Shown: positions 1-8,141 of the stretch, one piece after another
How positions within the stretch are numbered: position 1 is the first letter of the stretch
Layout of the letters: every line of letters begins with the position of its first letter
Assembly (NCBI GenBank): GCA_021827705.1
Contig: JAKAUQ010000024.1
Coordinates: forward strand, 32,539 to 96,538
Length of the DNA stretch: 64,000 nt
Direction: 5' to 3'
Source of the DNA: Actinomycetes bacterium
GTDB taxonomy: Bacteria > Actinomycetota > Acidimicrobiia > Acidimicrobiales > RAAP-2
Notes under the pieces: generated by a model
Databases searched by the model: none
Seen by the model: only the letters and a program-made list of their open reading frames with translations
What the model was told of the DNA's origin: nothing
Program-made: the position numbers and the translations under genes

Positions 1-2
1 CG

Positions 3-228
3 CCTCCCCACCGTCAGACCCCGCGGACATCCGAAGAGCCGTCATTCCATGCACTCCAACAGAAGAACGAGCTGAACCAACGGCGCACCTGGGTGACACT
101 TCGAACTGCGCTGCGAGATCATCACTTGGATCGAGCGGGGCTACCACCGCCGACGACGTCAACGCGCGCTGGGCAAACTCACGCCGATTGAATTCGAACT
201 TGCCTTTGCCGCCACCAAGGCGGCATGA
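3..228 (+). pseudogene. IS3-family transposase (OrfB) C-terminal remnant, frameshifted
   Basis: Remains of the integrase-core C-terminus of an IS3-family transposase. One frame, from about position 30 to about 110, gives SFHALQQKNELNQRRTW, a degraded form of the ESFFATLKNEL-HRRTW block of the family. A second frame, from about 112 to the stop at 226-228, gives IERGYHRRRRQRALGKLTP followed by IEFE, the standard IS3 C-terminus. The two frames meet near 100-112, and the second has stops at 73-75 and 94-96, so the reading frame is broken. The 5' part lies beyond the window. The copy is inactive. It belongs to the mobile-element scar that runs up to the tRNA at 3363. Confidence 0.75.
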
Positions 229-240
229 CTGTGATAACCG

Positions 241-268
241 GTGTCACCGGGACTCTGAGCAGACCCAA
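241..268. repeat. Possible right terminal inverted repeat of the IS3-type element
   Basis: Just past the transposase stop, the segment beginning tgtcaccgggactctgag resembles the terminal repeat that usually lies 10-50 bp beyond the stop in IS3 elements (TGTCA-type ends). The left end is outside the window, so pairing cannot be tested. Only position and general resemblance support it. Confidence 0.25.
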
Positions 269-300
269 ATAAGCGACGTTCGGCTGAGATTGAATCGCTA

Positions 301-332
301 AATCCCTGCAATTACAGCGTATATTAGGGATT
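301..332 (-). terminator. Hairpin downstream of fic
   Basis: AATCCCT (301-307) and AGGGATT (326-332) are perfect 7-bp inverted arms around an 18-nt loop, in an unusually AT-rich stretch 44 bp beyond the fic stop. It could end fic transcription. There is no clear U-tract on the minus strand, so the call is weak. The AT-richness of 229-375 contrasts with the rest of the window and fits imported DNA. Confidence 0.25.
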
Positions 333-375
333 GTTAAATAGAAGTCTGGATACACTCAGATTCTGTGCTCATGGG

Positions 376-1653
376 TCACTCGCGCCTTTCTGGGACGCTT
401 CGGACAGGGCTACTCGTCCGGGTGTCTCCTTCAGGGCTTGCGAGTTGGCGTTCGAGCGACGTGAAGGCAGCGATGATCTCCGGGGCCTCGTAGGCACGGT
501 TCCGTCTTCCGACGCTGACCTGGCGGAGGATGCCCGCCTCAACAAGGCGCTGGATTGCTTCATTGGTCGGTTTGAAGGTCCGGTTGAGGAGCTTGGCAGC
601 GCTGTCGACCGTGAGCACCGGAGCGCCGGGCAGCACCCGGAGAATTCGGTCGGTCGCAGAGTTGGCCCGTATGGGAACGAGGCGCTGCCGCCATGATGCT
701 TCCAGTTGCTCAACCGTAGCTTCGTAGTTCATCGCGTCCTGGACGGAACGGGTACATGCGCCAGCAAATCGTCCGACCCAGAGGTTGAGACCTTCCAGGG
801 CTCGTGCAGACGAGGGTTGCCCGGTGTGGCGGTACCCGGTCAGCCCATCGATGTAGCTCCTTGCAAGCGTTGCAAGCACGAGGGAGACCGGAGGCAGTGC
901 ACGCTCGGCGAGACCCCGACGTCGAAGGACCATGTGGATGAGTGCACGCCCCGTCCTGCCGTTGCCATCCACGAAGGGGTGGATGGTCTCGAACTGCGCA
1001 TGCGCCATAGCTGCCTGGGCGACGGCTGGAAGGCGGTCGTCGTTCGAGAACGCGCAGAGGTCCGCGATGAGGTCAGCAACGTACTCGTGCGGCGGTGGGA
1101 CAAACGCTGCTGAGCACGGGTTGTAGTCGTTGCCTCCGATCCAGTTCTGCTCCTGCCGGAAGGTCCCGCCATACTCCTCAAGCCTCGTGCCCGCCAGGAG
1201 ACGGCGATGCGTCTCCAGCAGAAGCTCGACCGTGATGGGATCACCACCGTGCACCTGGTCGACAGCGAAGAGCATGGCGTCGATGTTGTTCAGCACCTCG
1301 TGGGCAGTGACGTCCCGGGGCGCGTGAGGAAGGTTGCGGACGACCTCCGCATGCAGGAGTCGCCGTGCTCCGATGACGAGTCCTTCGATGCGCGACGAGG
1401 CGACTGCTTCCGCCCGCAAGAGGATGCGGGCAAGCGCCTCGGTGTCCACGAGCGCACGTGCCTCCATGTTGAGGCGGTTGATCGCCGTCTCCGCATCGGC
1501 AACGTCAGCAGCGACGTCTGCGTCGAGCGTGATCCGACGGTCAACGAGGGGGTCGGGCACGTAGGCTTCGTAGTCGCAGGGACGCGTTTCCCGGCGAGGG
1601 AGCCCGGAACCACTGACACTGCTATGCCAACGCCGTTTCAAAACCTTAGACAT
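376..1653 (-). CDS. Fic family protein (probable AMP-transferase, class II autoinhibited)
   Basis: A 425-aa Fic-domain protein. The catalytic motif HPFVDGNGRTGRAL starts at about His225 and matches HPFx(D/E)GNGRxxR, so it can be expected to transfer AMP or another nucleotide phosphate to hydroxyl side chains. An N-terminal SSRIEG at residues 86-91 matches the inhibitory motif (S/T)xxxE(G/N) of class II Fic proteins, so the enzyme is probably self-restrained. The last ~90 residues resemble a winged helix, a common Fic C-terminal module. The start is well supported: AAGGAG lies 6-7 nt upstream of the ATG. That ribosome-binding site lies in one arm of a 10-bp inverted repeat. The gene sits in the mobile-element scar downstream of an excisionase-like HTH gene. 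Target unknown; no antitoxin gene is recognisable beside it. Confidence 0.88.
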   Translation of the reverse strand: MSKVLKRRWHSSVSGSGLPRRETRPCDYEAYVPDPLVDRRITLDADVAADVADAETAINRLNMEARALVDTEALARILLRAEAVASSRIEGLVIGARRLLHAEVVRNLPHAPRDVTAHEVLNNIDAMLFAVDQVHGGDPITVELLLETHRRLLAGTRLEEYGGTFRQEQNWIGGNDYNPCSAAFVPPPHEYVADLIADLCAFSNDDRLPAVAQAAMAHAQFETIHPFVDGNGRTGRALIHMVLRRRGLAERALPPVSLVLATLARSYIDGLTGYRHTGQPSSARALEGLNLWVGRFAGACTRSVQDAMNYEATVEQLEASWRQRLVPIRANSATDRILRVLPGAPVLTVDSAAKLLNRTFKPTNEAIQRLVEAGILRQVSVGRRNRAYEAPEIIAAFTSLERQLASPEGDTRTSSPVRSVPERRE

Positions 1654-1660
1654 GGATTCT

Positions 1661-1695
1661 CCTTATTGGACTTTAGCGTATAAACTCCAATAAGG
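1661..1695 (-). promoter_or_regulatory. Inverted repeat that would sequester the fic ribosome-binding site
   Basis: CCTTATTGGA (1661-1670) and TCCAATAAGG (1686-1695) are a perfect 10-bp inverted repeat with a 15-nt spacer. In the minus-strand RNA the downstream arm ends in AAGG of the fic Shine-Dalgarno AAGGAG, so folding would hide the site. The spacer contains the stop of the upstream HTH gene; ribosomes finishing that gene would disrupt the hairpin, which suggests translational coupling. The repeat is seen directly; the regulatory role is inferred. Confidence 0.5.
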
Positions 1696-2005
1696 AACCT
1701 CCGTAGCGGAGGTTACACTCCAGTTGTCCGCTCCCCTCCAGCAACCGCTTCAGGGCAATCTTGGGGATGAGGATGCGCCTGCCGATGTGGATGCAGGGAA
1801 TCTCGCCACCAGAGACGGCGTCGTAGGCGGTCGCCCGGGAGATGCCGCGCACGACTGCAGCCTCCTCGACGGTTATGGCGAGCCGCTGCGGTGAGCACAC
1901 CTCGATGACCGGCCCGACAGTCCGGCGCTCGACGTGCAGCTCGTCCCACTCGATGACGGCGACGGCTTCGCTGAAGCCTTCGGAGTGTGCGTTCCACCAG
2001 TTCAA
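1673..2005 (-). CDS. Excisionase-like helix-turn-helix protein
   Basis: A small DNA-binding protein of the excisionase/MerR-like HTH_17 type. The block AITVEEAAVVRGISRATAYD is a typical helix-turn-helix, followed by the IPCIHIGRRILIPKIALKRL strand-helix of such proteins. These proteins act as recombination directionality factors or small regulators, and this one lies between the broken integrase and fic. No ATG or GTG start is available in frame upstream of the domain. I chose a TTG at 2005, whose TTG overlaps the TGA of a tiny upstream ORF (TTGA). An earlier ATG at 2299 would overlap the integrase by more than 200 bp and is unlikely. A disrupted 5' end is also possible in this decaying element. 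Confidence 0.6.
   Translation of the reverse strand: MNWWNAHSEGFSEAVAVIEWDELHVERRTVGPVIEVCSPQRLAITVEEAAVVRGISRATAYDAVSGGEIPCIHIGRRILIPKIALKRLLEGSGQLECNLRYGGSLLEFIR
1696..1714 (-). repeat. Short perfect hairpin abutting the fic RBS repeat
   Basis: AACCTCCG-TAG-CGGAGGTT is a perfect 8-bp stem with a 3-nt loop, directly next to the RBS-sequestering repeat and inside the 3' coding end of the HTH gene. Together the two form a tandem structure on the minus-strand RNA ahead of fic. It may simply reflect the coding sequence here. Confidence 0.35.
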
Positions 2006-2079
2006 CTGGGTAACCGTGACGCGCCGACCGTCTCGGCGCCAGCAAGCTCGGGAACGTCGAGGTCGGTCTCGTCGGACAC
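2002..2079 (-). CDS. Candidate 25-residue ORF upstream of the HTH gene
   Basis: A GTG-initiated ORF of 25 codons whose protein begins MSDETDLDVPELAGAETVGA. Its TGA overlaps the TTG start of the HTH gene. It could be a leader peptide coupling translation, or the true N-terminus of the HTH protein separated by a frameshift. The acidic N-terminus looks protein-like and the Shine-Dalgarno is weak. Unproven. Confidence 0.22.
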   Translation of the reverse strand: MSDETDLDVPELAGAETVGASRLPS

Positions 2080-2090
2080 GAGCCCCAGTC

Positions 2091-3251
2091 TTATGCGCCA
2101 GACGGCAGTGCGGCGGGTTCCTTCCTGGCGGCGAGGACCTGGCCCATGATGGTGGCAGCAGCCCGGTTCCGCTCCTCGATGGCATGCAAGTACACCCGGA
2201 GGGTGAGGAGGGGATCAGAGTGGCCGAGGAAGTTGGCGACGGTCCCCATGTCCATGCCAGCGTGGATGAGCTGGGTCGCCGTGAAGTGCCGGAGGTCATG
2301 GAGCCGCACGTCGGGGGCTCCGACAGCGTCGCGGGCCCGGATGAAGAACGACGTCACGTTGTCAGGTCGGAACGTCGTCGTCGTCTCGACGTAGAGCGAG
2401 AAGACGAAGGCGTCGTCGGCAATGGCTCCTCCGGTATCGGCGACCCATTCATCGACCTGCTTCCGGTGAGCCGTCAAGAAGGCGATGCCAACGGGGTCGA
2501 GAGCGACCTTCCGGGAGCGGTCGGTCTTGGTGCTCTTCTCGGCGATCCCACCGGGCGCCACGACGACAGAGCGGGCAACGTCGAGGACACCAAGGTCGAG
2601 GTTCACGTCGGACCACCGGAGGGCGTACAGCTGCCCCCGACGCATCCCCGTGAGCGCAACGAGCATGAGGAGCGGAGCAAGACGGGGATCCCGCCGTTCT
2701 GCCTCTTCGATGACCTGCTGGAAGACCTCCACGGCGGGAGCCGTGACCCGGCGGTTCGACACCCGGGGAGGCTTCGTCCGCTCCGCGATGTTCTCCCGGA
2801 GCCATCCCCAGCGCACGGCCTGGAGAAGAGCAGCGGAGAGGATGGCATACAACGTTGCGGATGGTCTTCGGCGACTTCCCGGCGTCCTTCAGAATGCCGT
2901 AGAGGTCGTCGAGGTGCTTCGGGGTGAGCTGATGGAGCTTGATCTTCCCGAGGCGGGGACGAATGGTCCCGTTGACCTGGGAGGTGTAGTTGCGGAGCGT
3001 CGTCGGCGAGAGGTTGAGGCATTCGCGCTCCTCAAACCAGCGGTCGAGGGACTGGCCGACCGTGACGCCCATGCCGTCGGTGCGGCCGGGGGCCCGATGG
3101 TCCACGACGTCCCGGAGGGCAGCGTCGGCTGCCTGGGCGCCACCGTGGAACGTCTTCGAGACCTAGTGGCGCTTGCCGGTCTCCGGGTCGTAGCCCAGCG
3201 AGACCCGTAGCTCCCAGACCCCTGGCACAGCTCGCGCTTCGATCCGCGCAT
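2091..3251 (-). pseudogene. Tyrosine site-specific recombinase (integrase), broken by frameshifts and a stop
   Basis: A phage/ICE-type tyrosine integrase that can only be read across frames. The N-terminal arm-binding part starts at the ATG at 3251, then shifts frame near 3221-3233 into WELRVSLGYDPETGKRH, is cut by TAG at 3163-3165, and continues through the core-binding domain (TVGQSLDRWFEE, LSPTTLRNYTSQVNG). Near 2850 it shifts back into the catalytic domain (2091 to about 2852). There the catalytic residues remain: Arg in TGMRRGQLYALRWSDV, HDLRH, LGHSD, and Tyr in LRVYLHA. Length and order fit a ~380-aa integrase. It lies 112 bp beyond the 3' end of tRNA-fMet and points the same way, the usual arrangement for an element inserted at a tRNA 3' end. 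The catalytic domain alone may be expressed but is unlikely to recombine. Confidence 0.85.
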
Positions 3252-3321
3252 GTCCGCATCGCAGCGGTGGGATATGACGGGATTGGTGAGAATCCGGTGG
3301 GACGCGATCCGGGGCAGCAGA

Positions 3322-3347
3322 AGGGCCGGTGCTCTCGCACCGGCCCT
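3322..3347 (-). terminator. Strong hairpin downstream of tRNA-fMet
   Basis: AGGGCCGGTGC (3322-3332), loop TCTC, GCACCGGCCCT (3337-3347): a perfect 11-bp stem starting 16 nt past the tRNA 3' end on the minus strand. A terminator for the tRNA transcript is the simplest reading. There is no good U-run after it, so Rho-independent action is uncertain. If it belongs to the host, the integrated element would start to its left. Confidence 0.5.
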
Positions 3348-3362
3348 GACCTGCACTTTCTC

Positions 3363-3439
<77 letters not shown>

Positions 3440-3450
3440 ATGGGACCACC

Positions 3451-3456
3451 ACTCTA
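3451..3456 (-). promoter_or_regulatory. Possible -10 of the tRNA-fMet promoter
   Basis: TAGAGT on the minus strand ends 11 nt before the mature tRNA 5' end, so transcription would start about 5 nt upstream of it. No convincing -35 is seen. Confidence 0.3.
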
Positions 3457-3461
3457 TCACT

Positions 3462-3476
3462 GAGGCGCGTCGCCTC
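3462..3476 (-). terminator. Small hairpin after the UPF0182 gene
   Basis: GAGGCG-CGT-CGCCTC, a perfect 6-bp stem 7 nt beyond the stop of the UPF0182 gene and just upstream of the tRNA. It may end that mRNA. No U-tract follows. Confidence 0.3.
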
Positions 3477-3482
3477 GATCGC

Positions 3483-6419
3483 TCAGCCCTTTGACGATGG
3501 CACGCTCGACGTCTTAGTGGTGGCTGGCACGCTGACACCGGTGGCTGCGAGAGCCTGCTCGGCCGCAGTCACGGCGCGATGCATCGCATCGATCTCCTGC
3601 TGGTAGGTGCCGAGGTCGCCTGCCGACAGGGCGTTCAGCGCCGCCGTGTAGTCCTTCTGAGCCTGCGCGAGCAGGGCCACTGCCGAAGTCCCCGTCGGCG
3701 GGGTGGTCGACGAACTCACGGGACCGGCCCCGTGCACCGACGTGCCCAGGGCTTTGCTGAGGGCCCCAGCCAGGGTGGGGGCGATGGCCACGTTCTGGTT
3801 GAACACCGCGATCACGTAGCGCAACTCGGGGATCGAGTTCGTCGTCGAGGACACGTAGAGCGGCCGGATGAACAGGAGGCTCTGGTCGAGGGGCACCATC
3901 AGGTTGTTGCCGAGCAGGACGACCGACCCGTGCTGGTCAAGCAGCGTGATCGTCTTGCTCACCTGCGAGTTCTGCTGGATCTCGGAGTCCGCCTGCACCG
4001 GTCCAGTCACCACGGTGCCGCGCGGCGTCTCGTAGAGGTGGAGGTGCCCGTAGTCGTTGGGATTGGACGTCGCGATCAGGAACGCGGACAGCGACTGGAC
4101 CGTCGAGGAGTTGCCAGCGGGGACGAACGCCAGGGATTCCAGCAGCTGCTGCTGGCTCGTCCCGGGCAGGGCACCGACCTGCAGCAGTGGCGTCATGGGC
4201 GAGAGGGACGAGGCGATCACGTTGCCCGCCGCATCAGTCACCTGGGTCTGAGCCAGTGACTGGCCCGGGGTGCCCGAGCCGGTGGTGGGCGACACCTGCC
4301 AGCCGTCCGACGCGGTGTAGAAGGCGCTGGCGTTGGAGATGTGGTAGCGACCGAGCACCGCGGCCTGCACCGCGAACAGGTCACCCGGATAGTGCAGGTG
4401 CGCGGCGATCTCGGGCGGCATCGACGACAGCGGCTGGAACATGCCGGGGAACGCCGCACGATACGCCTGGAGGATGGGGTCCTTCGGGTCCATCGCGTAG
4501 AAGGTCATCTTGCCCGTGTAGGCGTTGATGACCACCTTGACCGAGTTGCGCACGTAGTTGAAGCTCGCGGGCAGGCCGCCGGTGTTCACGTCGAACGTGT
4601 TCGCATTCTGGCTGTAGGGGTAGTGGCTCGTGGTGGTGTACCCGTCGAGGATGAACTGGACCGAGCCATCGGCGATCACCGGGTAGGGATGCGAGCCGAA
4701 GGTCAGGAACGGGGCGGCCTTCTGCGCCATGGCGACCACGTTGCGCACGAACAGCACCCGGCTGTGGCTGGTGATCTGGTTGGAGATCAGGAGGTTGAAG
4801 TCGTTGAGGCGCAGGGCGAAGGCCAGGCGCCGCAGCTCGTTGCCCACCGCGACGCCGCCGGAGGCCGCGTAGTGGGTCTCGACGGGCTGACCGGCATTCT
4901 TGCCCTGATTGACCTGGTAGTCCAGCTCGGCCTGGCGTGAGTTCGCCACGACCCAGCCGGGCATGTTCAGGCCGAAGTAGATGTCCGGGTGCGTGAGGAC
5001 CGGCATCCCGCCCGTCGAAACCGGCGGCACGTTGGCCACGTCCAGCGTGGGGTTGCCCGTGGTGTAGTCCGCGGTGTTGGCCGCCACGACGACCGCGCCG
5101 ATGCCGTGCGTGTACTGCAGGTGAACGTTGACCCAGCTGGGCGAGACCAGGTTGGCCGTGTTGATCTCGCGCGCGCCGATCAGCACCGGGGTCAGCTTGC
5201 CGTTGATGTAGTAGCGGTCCACGCCCAGGGACGCGAAGGTGTAGTACGAGCGGATCGACTGGCGCTTGCGCAGGTTGGCCAGCGCGATGTTGGTGGCCGG
5301 GTCCCACACCCGGATGTTGGCCAGGGTGGGCTGGTCGGCAGCCACCTGCGCCTTGGTGATGGTCGTGCGTCCAGCAAAGGTCGAGTACGTGACGTGCTGG
5401 AGCCCGTAGGCGGCCCGGGTCGCCTCGATGTTGCGCTGGATGTAGGGCGCCTCGAGCGTGGCCTGGGCCGGCGATACCTTGAGGGCCTGCAGGATCGTCG
5501 GGTACAGGACCCCGATCACCAGGGCCACGAACATCCACAGGCCCACCGCCACCGCCGGCAGTGACCAGCCGCGCGCGCGCACGTTGACCAGCAGGATCAC
5601 CGCCGAGGCCAGCGACAGCACGATGAGGATGGTCAAAGCGGGCAGGCGGGCGTGGACGTCGGTGTAGCCGGCCCCCTGGACGAAGCCGTTGGAGGACGTC
5701 ACCAGCGAATAGCGCGCGATCACGTAGCCCGCCGCCTTGGCCACCGCGATCCCGGCGCCGATCACCGAGAGGTGTGCCTTGACGCGCGGGGCCACCCGCG
5801 GGGCCACGCGCACCGCGCGGATCCCCCCGTTGAGGTAGTGGAAGATCGTCGTGACCACCAGCACCACGACCAGCGACACCAGGAACCAGGTCACGATGAA
5901 GGAGAGGAACGGCAGGGTGAAGACGTAGAAGCCGATGTCCAGGTGGAAGAGCGGGTCCTTGGCGTGGAACGACTGGCGATGGACGAACAGCAGGTAGTTC
6001 TTCCACTCCCCCGTCGCGTTGAGGCCGGCCACCAGGCCCATCACCGCGGCGATCAGCGCGTAGATGCGTCCGGCCCGGGGGCGCACCACGTTCTGGAACC
6101 GGCGCACCACCTCGTCTTCGGGCTCGAAGGTCAGCTCCCGAGCGCCAAAGCGATCGGTCAGCAAGAGGTTGCCCCAGGTCATCGCGAAGAAGATGGCGCC
6201 AAATACGAGAGCCAGGCCCACCTTGATGACGAACAGGGTCGAGAAGACCTGACCGAAGCCGGCCGCCGAGAACCACATCTGATCGGTCCACAGCACCGCC
6301 AGGTTGCGCAGTGACAGGAACAGGACGATCAGGACGATGACGACCAGTGCCACCCAGAACCGGCGGGAGAGCCGTCCGAAGCGCGGTGGTCGCCGCGGGG
6401 TGTCCGTCGGGCTGCGCAC
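3483..6419 (-). CDS. UPF0182 family large membrane protein
   Basis: A 978-aa protein of the COG1615/UPF0182 family, conserved in Actinobacteria and cyanobacteria with no established biochemical role. The first ~330 residues hold about seven hydrophobic helices (for example ALVVIVLIVLFLSL, VWFSAAGFGQVF, LLFVHRQSF). The remaining ~650 residues are a large probably extracytoplasmic domain (family-typical segments NPTLDVANVPP, DIYFGLNMPGWVVANSRQ, FYAMDPKDPILQAY) with a Ser/Thr/Pro-rich linker and a helical C-terminus. Length matches the family (about 900-1000). The start GTG lacks a Shine-Dalgarno but lies exactly 6 nt after TAGGCT, which begins with the TAG stop of the upstream gene at 6429, so a leaderless mRNA is likely. 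Function unknown. Confidence 0.9.
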   Translation of the reverse strand: MRSPTDTPRRPPRFGRLSRRFWVALVVIVLIVLFLSLRNLAVLWTDQMWFSAAGFGQVFSTLFVIKVGLALVFGAIFFAMTWGNLLLTDRFGARELTFEPEDEVVRRFQNVVRPRAGRIYALIAAVMGLVAGLNATGEWKNYLLFVHRQSFHAKDPLFHLDIGFYVFTLPFLSFIVTWFLVSLVVVLVVTTIFHYLNGGIRAVRVAPRVAPRVKAHLSVIGAGIAVAKAAGYVIARYSLVTSSNGFVQGAGYTDVHARLPALTILIVLSLASAVILLVNVRARGWSLPAVAVGLWMFVALVIGVLYPTILQALKVSPAQATLEAPYIQRNIEATRAAYGLQHVTYSTFAGRTTITKAQVAADQPTLANIRVWDPATNIALANLRKRQSIRSYYTFASLGVDRYYINGKLTPVLIGAREINTANLVSPSWVNVHLQYTHGIGAVVVAANTADYTTGNPTLDVANVPPVSTGGMPVLTHPDIYFGLNMPGWVVANSRQAELDYQVNQGKNAGQPVETHYAASGGVAVGNELRRLAFALRLNDFNLLISNQITSHSRVLFVRNVVAMAQKAAPFLTFGSHPYPVIADGSVQFILDGYTTTSHYPYSQNANTFDVNTGGLPASFNYVRNSVKVVINAYTGKMTFYAMDPKDPILQAYRAAFPGMFQPLSSMPPEIAAHLHYPGDLFAVQAAVLGRYHISNASAFYTASDGWQVSPTTGSGTPGQSLAQTQVTDAAGNVIASSLSPMTPLLQVGALPGTSQQQLLESLAFVPAGNSSTVQSLSAFLIATSNPNDYGHLHLYETPRGTVVTGPVQADSEIQQNSQVSKTITLLDQHGSVVLLGNNLMVPLDQSLLFIRPLYVSSTTNSIPELRYVIAVFNQNVAIAPTLAGALSKALGTSVHGAGPVSSSTTPPTGTSAVALLAQAQKDYTAALNALSAGDLGTYQQEIDAMHRAVTAAEQALAATGVSVPATTKTSSVPSSKG

Positions 6420-6431
6420 GCTGGCAGCCTA
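6420..6431 (-). promoter_or_regulatory. -10 hexamer fused to upstream stop; leaderless start of the UPF0182 gene
   Basis: Minus strand reads TAGGCT-GCCAGC-GTG. The TAG is the stop of the gene at 6429-8102, and the GTG begins the UPF0182 gene. Six nt separate hexamer and start, so the transcript would start at or beside the G of GTG. Confidence 0.5.
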
Positions 6432-8102
6432 GGGGCCCGCGACGGGCACGACCGTGCAGGCGCACCCCGCGTGCAGCGGAGGGTAGGGGGCGCCGCTCGG
6501 GAAGCGCTGACCCGCGGGTCGCGGACCCGCAGCCGCGTCGCGCGCGCACACGTCGCAGGGCGGCTCGCCGGGGCTGGCCACGAAGCGCAGGGCGCCACCG
6601 CGTGCGGCGGCGGCCACGCCCAGGTGGAACGCCCGTCGGGCGGCGTCGGTGCACAGGCGCTCGACGCGGGGGCCGCGCCACTCGCGGTAGGCGGCGTTCA
6701 CCGCCTCGGCCCGATCACCGCTGCCGTCGGCCACGATGCGCTTGCGCAGGGCCAGGGCGATGGTAACGGCGAAGTCGGCTGCCACCTCGTCGAGCTCGCG
6801 CGGGTCCACCGCCGCGCCGGTCACGCCGCGCTCGTCGAAGGCGAACTGGACCCCGGCCGCGGCGGCGTCGGCCAGGGCGTCGTAGGCAGCCTCGGCGTAG
6901 CGCGTCCGTTGGGCCCGCTCATCCTCGAGCTCGGCCGTCGCCCCGCCCGAAGTGCTGCGGAGGCGCTCTAGCATGACGTTCTGGTCATCCTGCAGGGCCC
7001 GCTTCACCTTGCGCGTCAAGACGGCCAGGGACTCGGCGAGAGCGGCGTCGCGCCGGTGAAAGAGCTCGTCGGTCAGCGCGCCTGGCGTCTTTTGCGCGGC
7101 GGCTCGCCGCGGGGCCGGAGCACCGCGCTCGGTGCGCGTGGCCTGGCGCAGGCGCGCGAAGATCTCGTTGACCACGTCGGTCCCCGAGCCGTCCTCGGGG
7201 GCGGGTGCCGGTGGGGGGACGGGGCGCGCCGACGGCTCGGCGGGCGGCTCGGGCTCGGTGCGCACGGCGGCACCTTCGGCGTCGGCCGACCCCTCGGGCA
7301 CCTCGCGCAGCGGCGTGCCTGCCAGGAGCTCCTCTTCGGTGGGGTCGGGGCTCGCCGGACGCAGGCGCAGTGCCTCGATGGCCGCGGCGCGCGCCGACTC
7401 GTCGCTAGTGTGCAGGGAGTCAAGCAGGCGCTCGGTCTCCTCGCGCACGCTCGAAACGTGGCCGGCCAGGGCGTCGCGGGCAACGCGGAGCTGCTCGATC
7501 TGCAGGTTGAGCGCCTTGCGCTTGATCAGGAGGTCGTTGAGGACGGTGCGGCGCGCCTGGGTGGCCTGGTCGACGATCGCGCGCCCCTGCTCGCGGGCGC
7601 GGTCGATGATGACCGACGCATTCGTCTTGGCCGTGTCGACCAGGCGCTCGGCGGCCAGGCGCGCCTCGTGGTCGATCTGGACCGCGGTGGTCTCGGCCTC
7701 CGCCACGATGGCCGTAGACCGCTCCTGGGCCTCGATGAGGTGCGCCGCACCGCGCTGCTGGGACTCCGCCGAGAGCTGGGCGGCGCGCTCCTGGGCCTCG
7801 GCGGTGACCCGCCCCGCCTCCTCGTGCGCCGAGCGCAAGATGGCGGCACTCTGCGTGCCCAGAGCCGAGGCCAGCGTCGCCTCGTCGAACACCGGATTCG
7901 CGGCCCGGTGCAGGGCGTCGGCCAGCTGGTCCTGCAGCTCGCGGATCTTGTGCTCCAGGTGCGACATCTCGCGCCCGACCGCCTCAAGGTGCGTGCGCAC
8001 CTCGTGGGGGTCCAGCCCTCCGCGACGCACCGTGGAGAAGTTCACCCTGGTCACCTCGACCGAAGACTGGCGGGTCGTGGACAGGATCCGACGCTCGTCC
8101 AT
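6429..8102 (-). CDS. DivIVA-like coiled-coil protein with a phage head-protein-like Cys/His C-terminus
   Basis: A 557-aa protein in three parts. Residues ~15-60 resemble the DivIVA N-terminal membrane/polar targeting block (VNFSTVRRGGLDPHEVRTHL). Residues ~60-240 are Ala/Glu/Arg-rich coiled coil. Residues ~255-320 are a Pro/Glu/Ala-rich linker. The rest is an alpha-helical domain ending in C516-x2-C519, then PPLH544-x2-C547-x-C549. That last signature (CxxC ... PPxHxxCxC) closely resembles the C-terminus of SPP1 gp7 / Mu F-like minor head proteins (CxxC ... HPNCRC). DivIVA-type proteins organise poles and septa. What the fused tail does is unknown; zinc binding is plausible. The ATG is 6 nt after TAGTGT, pointing to a leaderless mRNA. 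Confidence 0.75.
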   Translation of the reverse strand: MDERRILSTTRQSSVEVTRVNFSTVRRGGLDPHEVRTHLEAVGREMSHLEHKIRELQDQLADALHRAANPVFDEATLASALGTQSAAILRSAHEEAGRVTAEAQERAAQLSAESQQRGAAHLIEAQERSTAIVAEAETTAVQIDHEARLAAERLVDTAKTNASVIIDRAREQGRAIVDQATQARRTVLNDLLIKRKALNLQIEQLRVARDALAGHVSSVREETERLLDSLHTSDESARAAAIEALRLRPASPDPTEEELLAGTPLREVPEGSADAEGAAVRTEPEPPAEPSARPVPPPAPAPEDGSGTDVVNEIFARLRQATRTERGAPAPRRAAAQKTPGALTDELFHRRDAALAESLAVLTRKVKRALQDDQNVMLERLRSTSGGATAELEDERAQRTRYAEAAYDALADAAAAGVQFAFDERGVTGAAVDPRELDEVAADFAVTIALALRKRIVADGSGDRAEAVNAAYREWRGPRVERLCTDAARRAFHLGVAAAARGGALRFVASPGEPPCDVCARDAAAGPRPAGQRFPSGAPYPPLHAGCACTVVPVAGP

Positions 8103-8114
8103 CCCCCCACACTA
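8103..8114 (-). promoter_or_regulatory. Leaderless promoter of the DivIVA-like fusion gene
   Basis: Minus strand TAGTGT-GGGGGG-ATG: a good -10 hexamer six nt before the ATG. The G-run could also act as a weak ribosome-binding site, but it directly touches the ATG, too close for normal use. No -35 recognised. Confidence 0.5.
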
Positions 8115-8141
8115 CGACGTGAGGGGCTCGACTCTTGGCTC

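Noticed and set aside
4381..6681. 766-aa minus-strand open frame
   Set aside because: Overlaps the UPF0182 gene out of frame and is dominated by Arg/Pro/Gly; it reflects GC-rich third positions.
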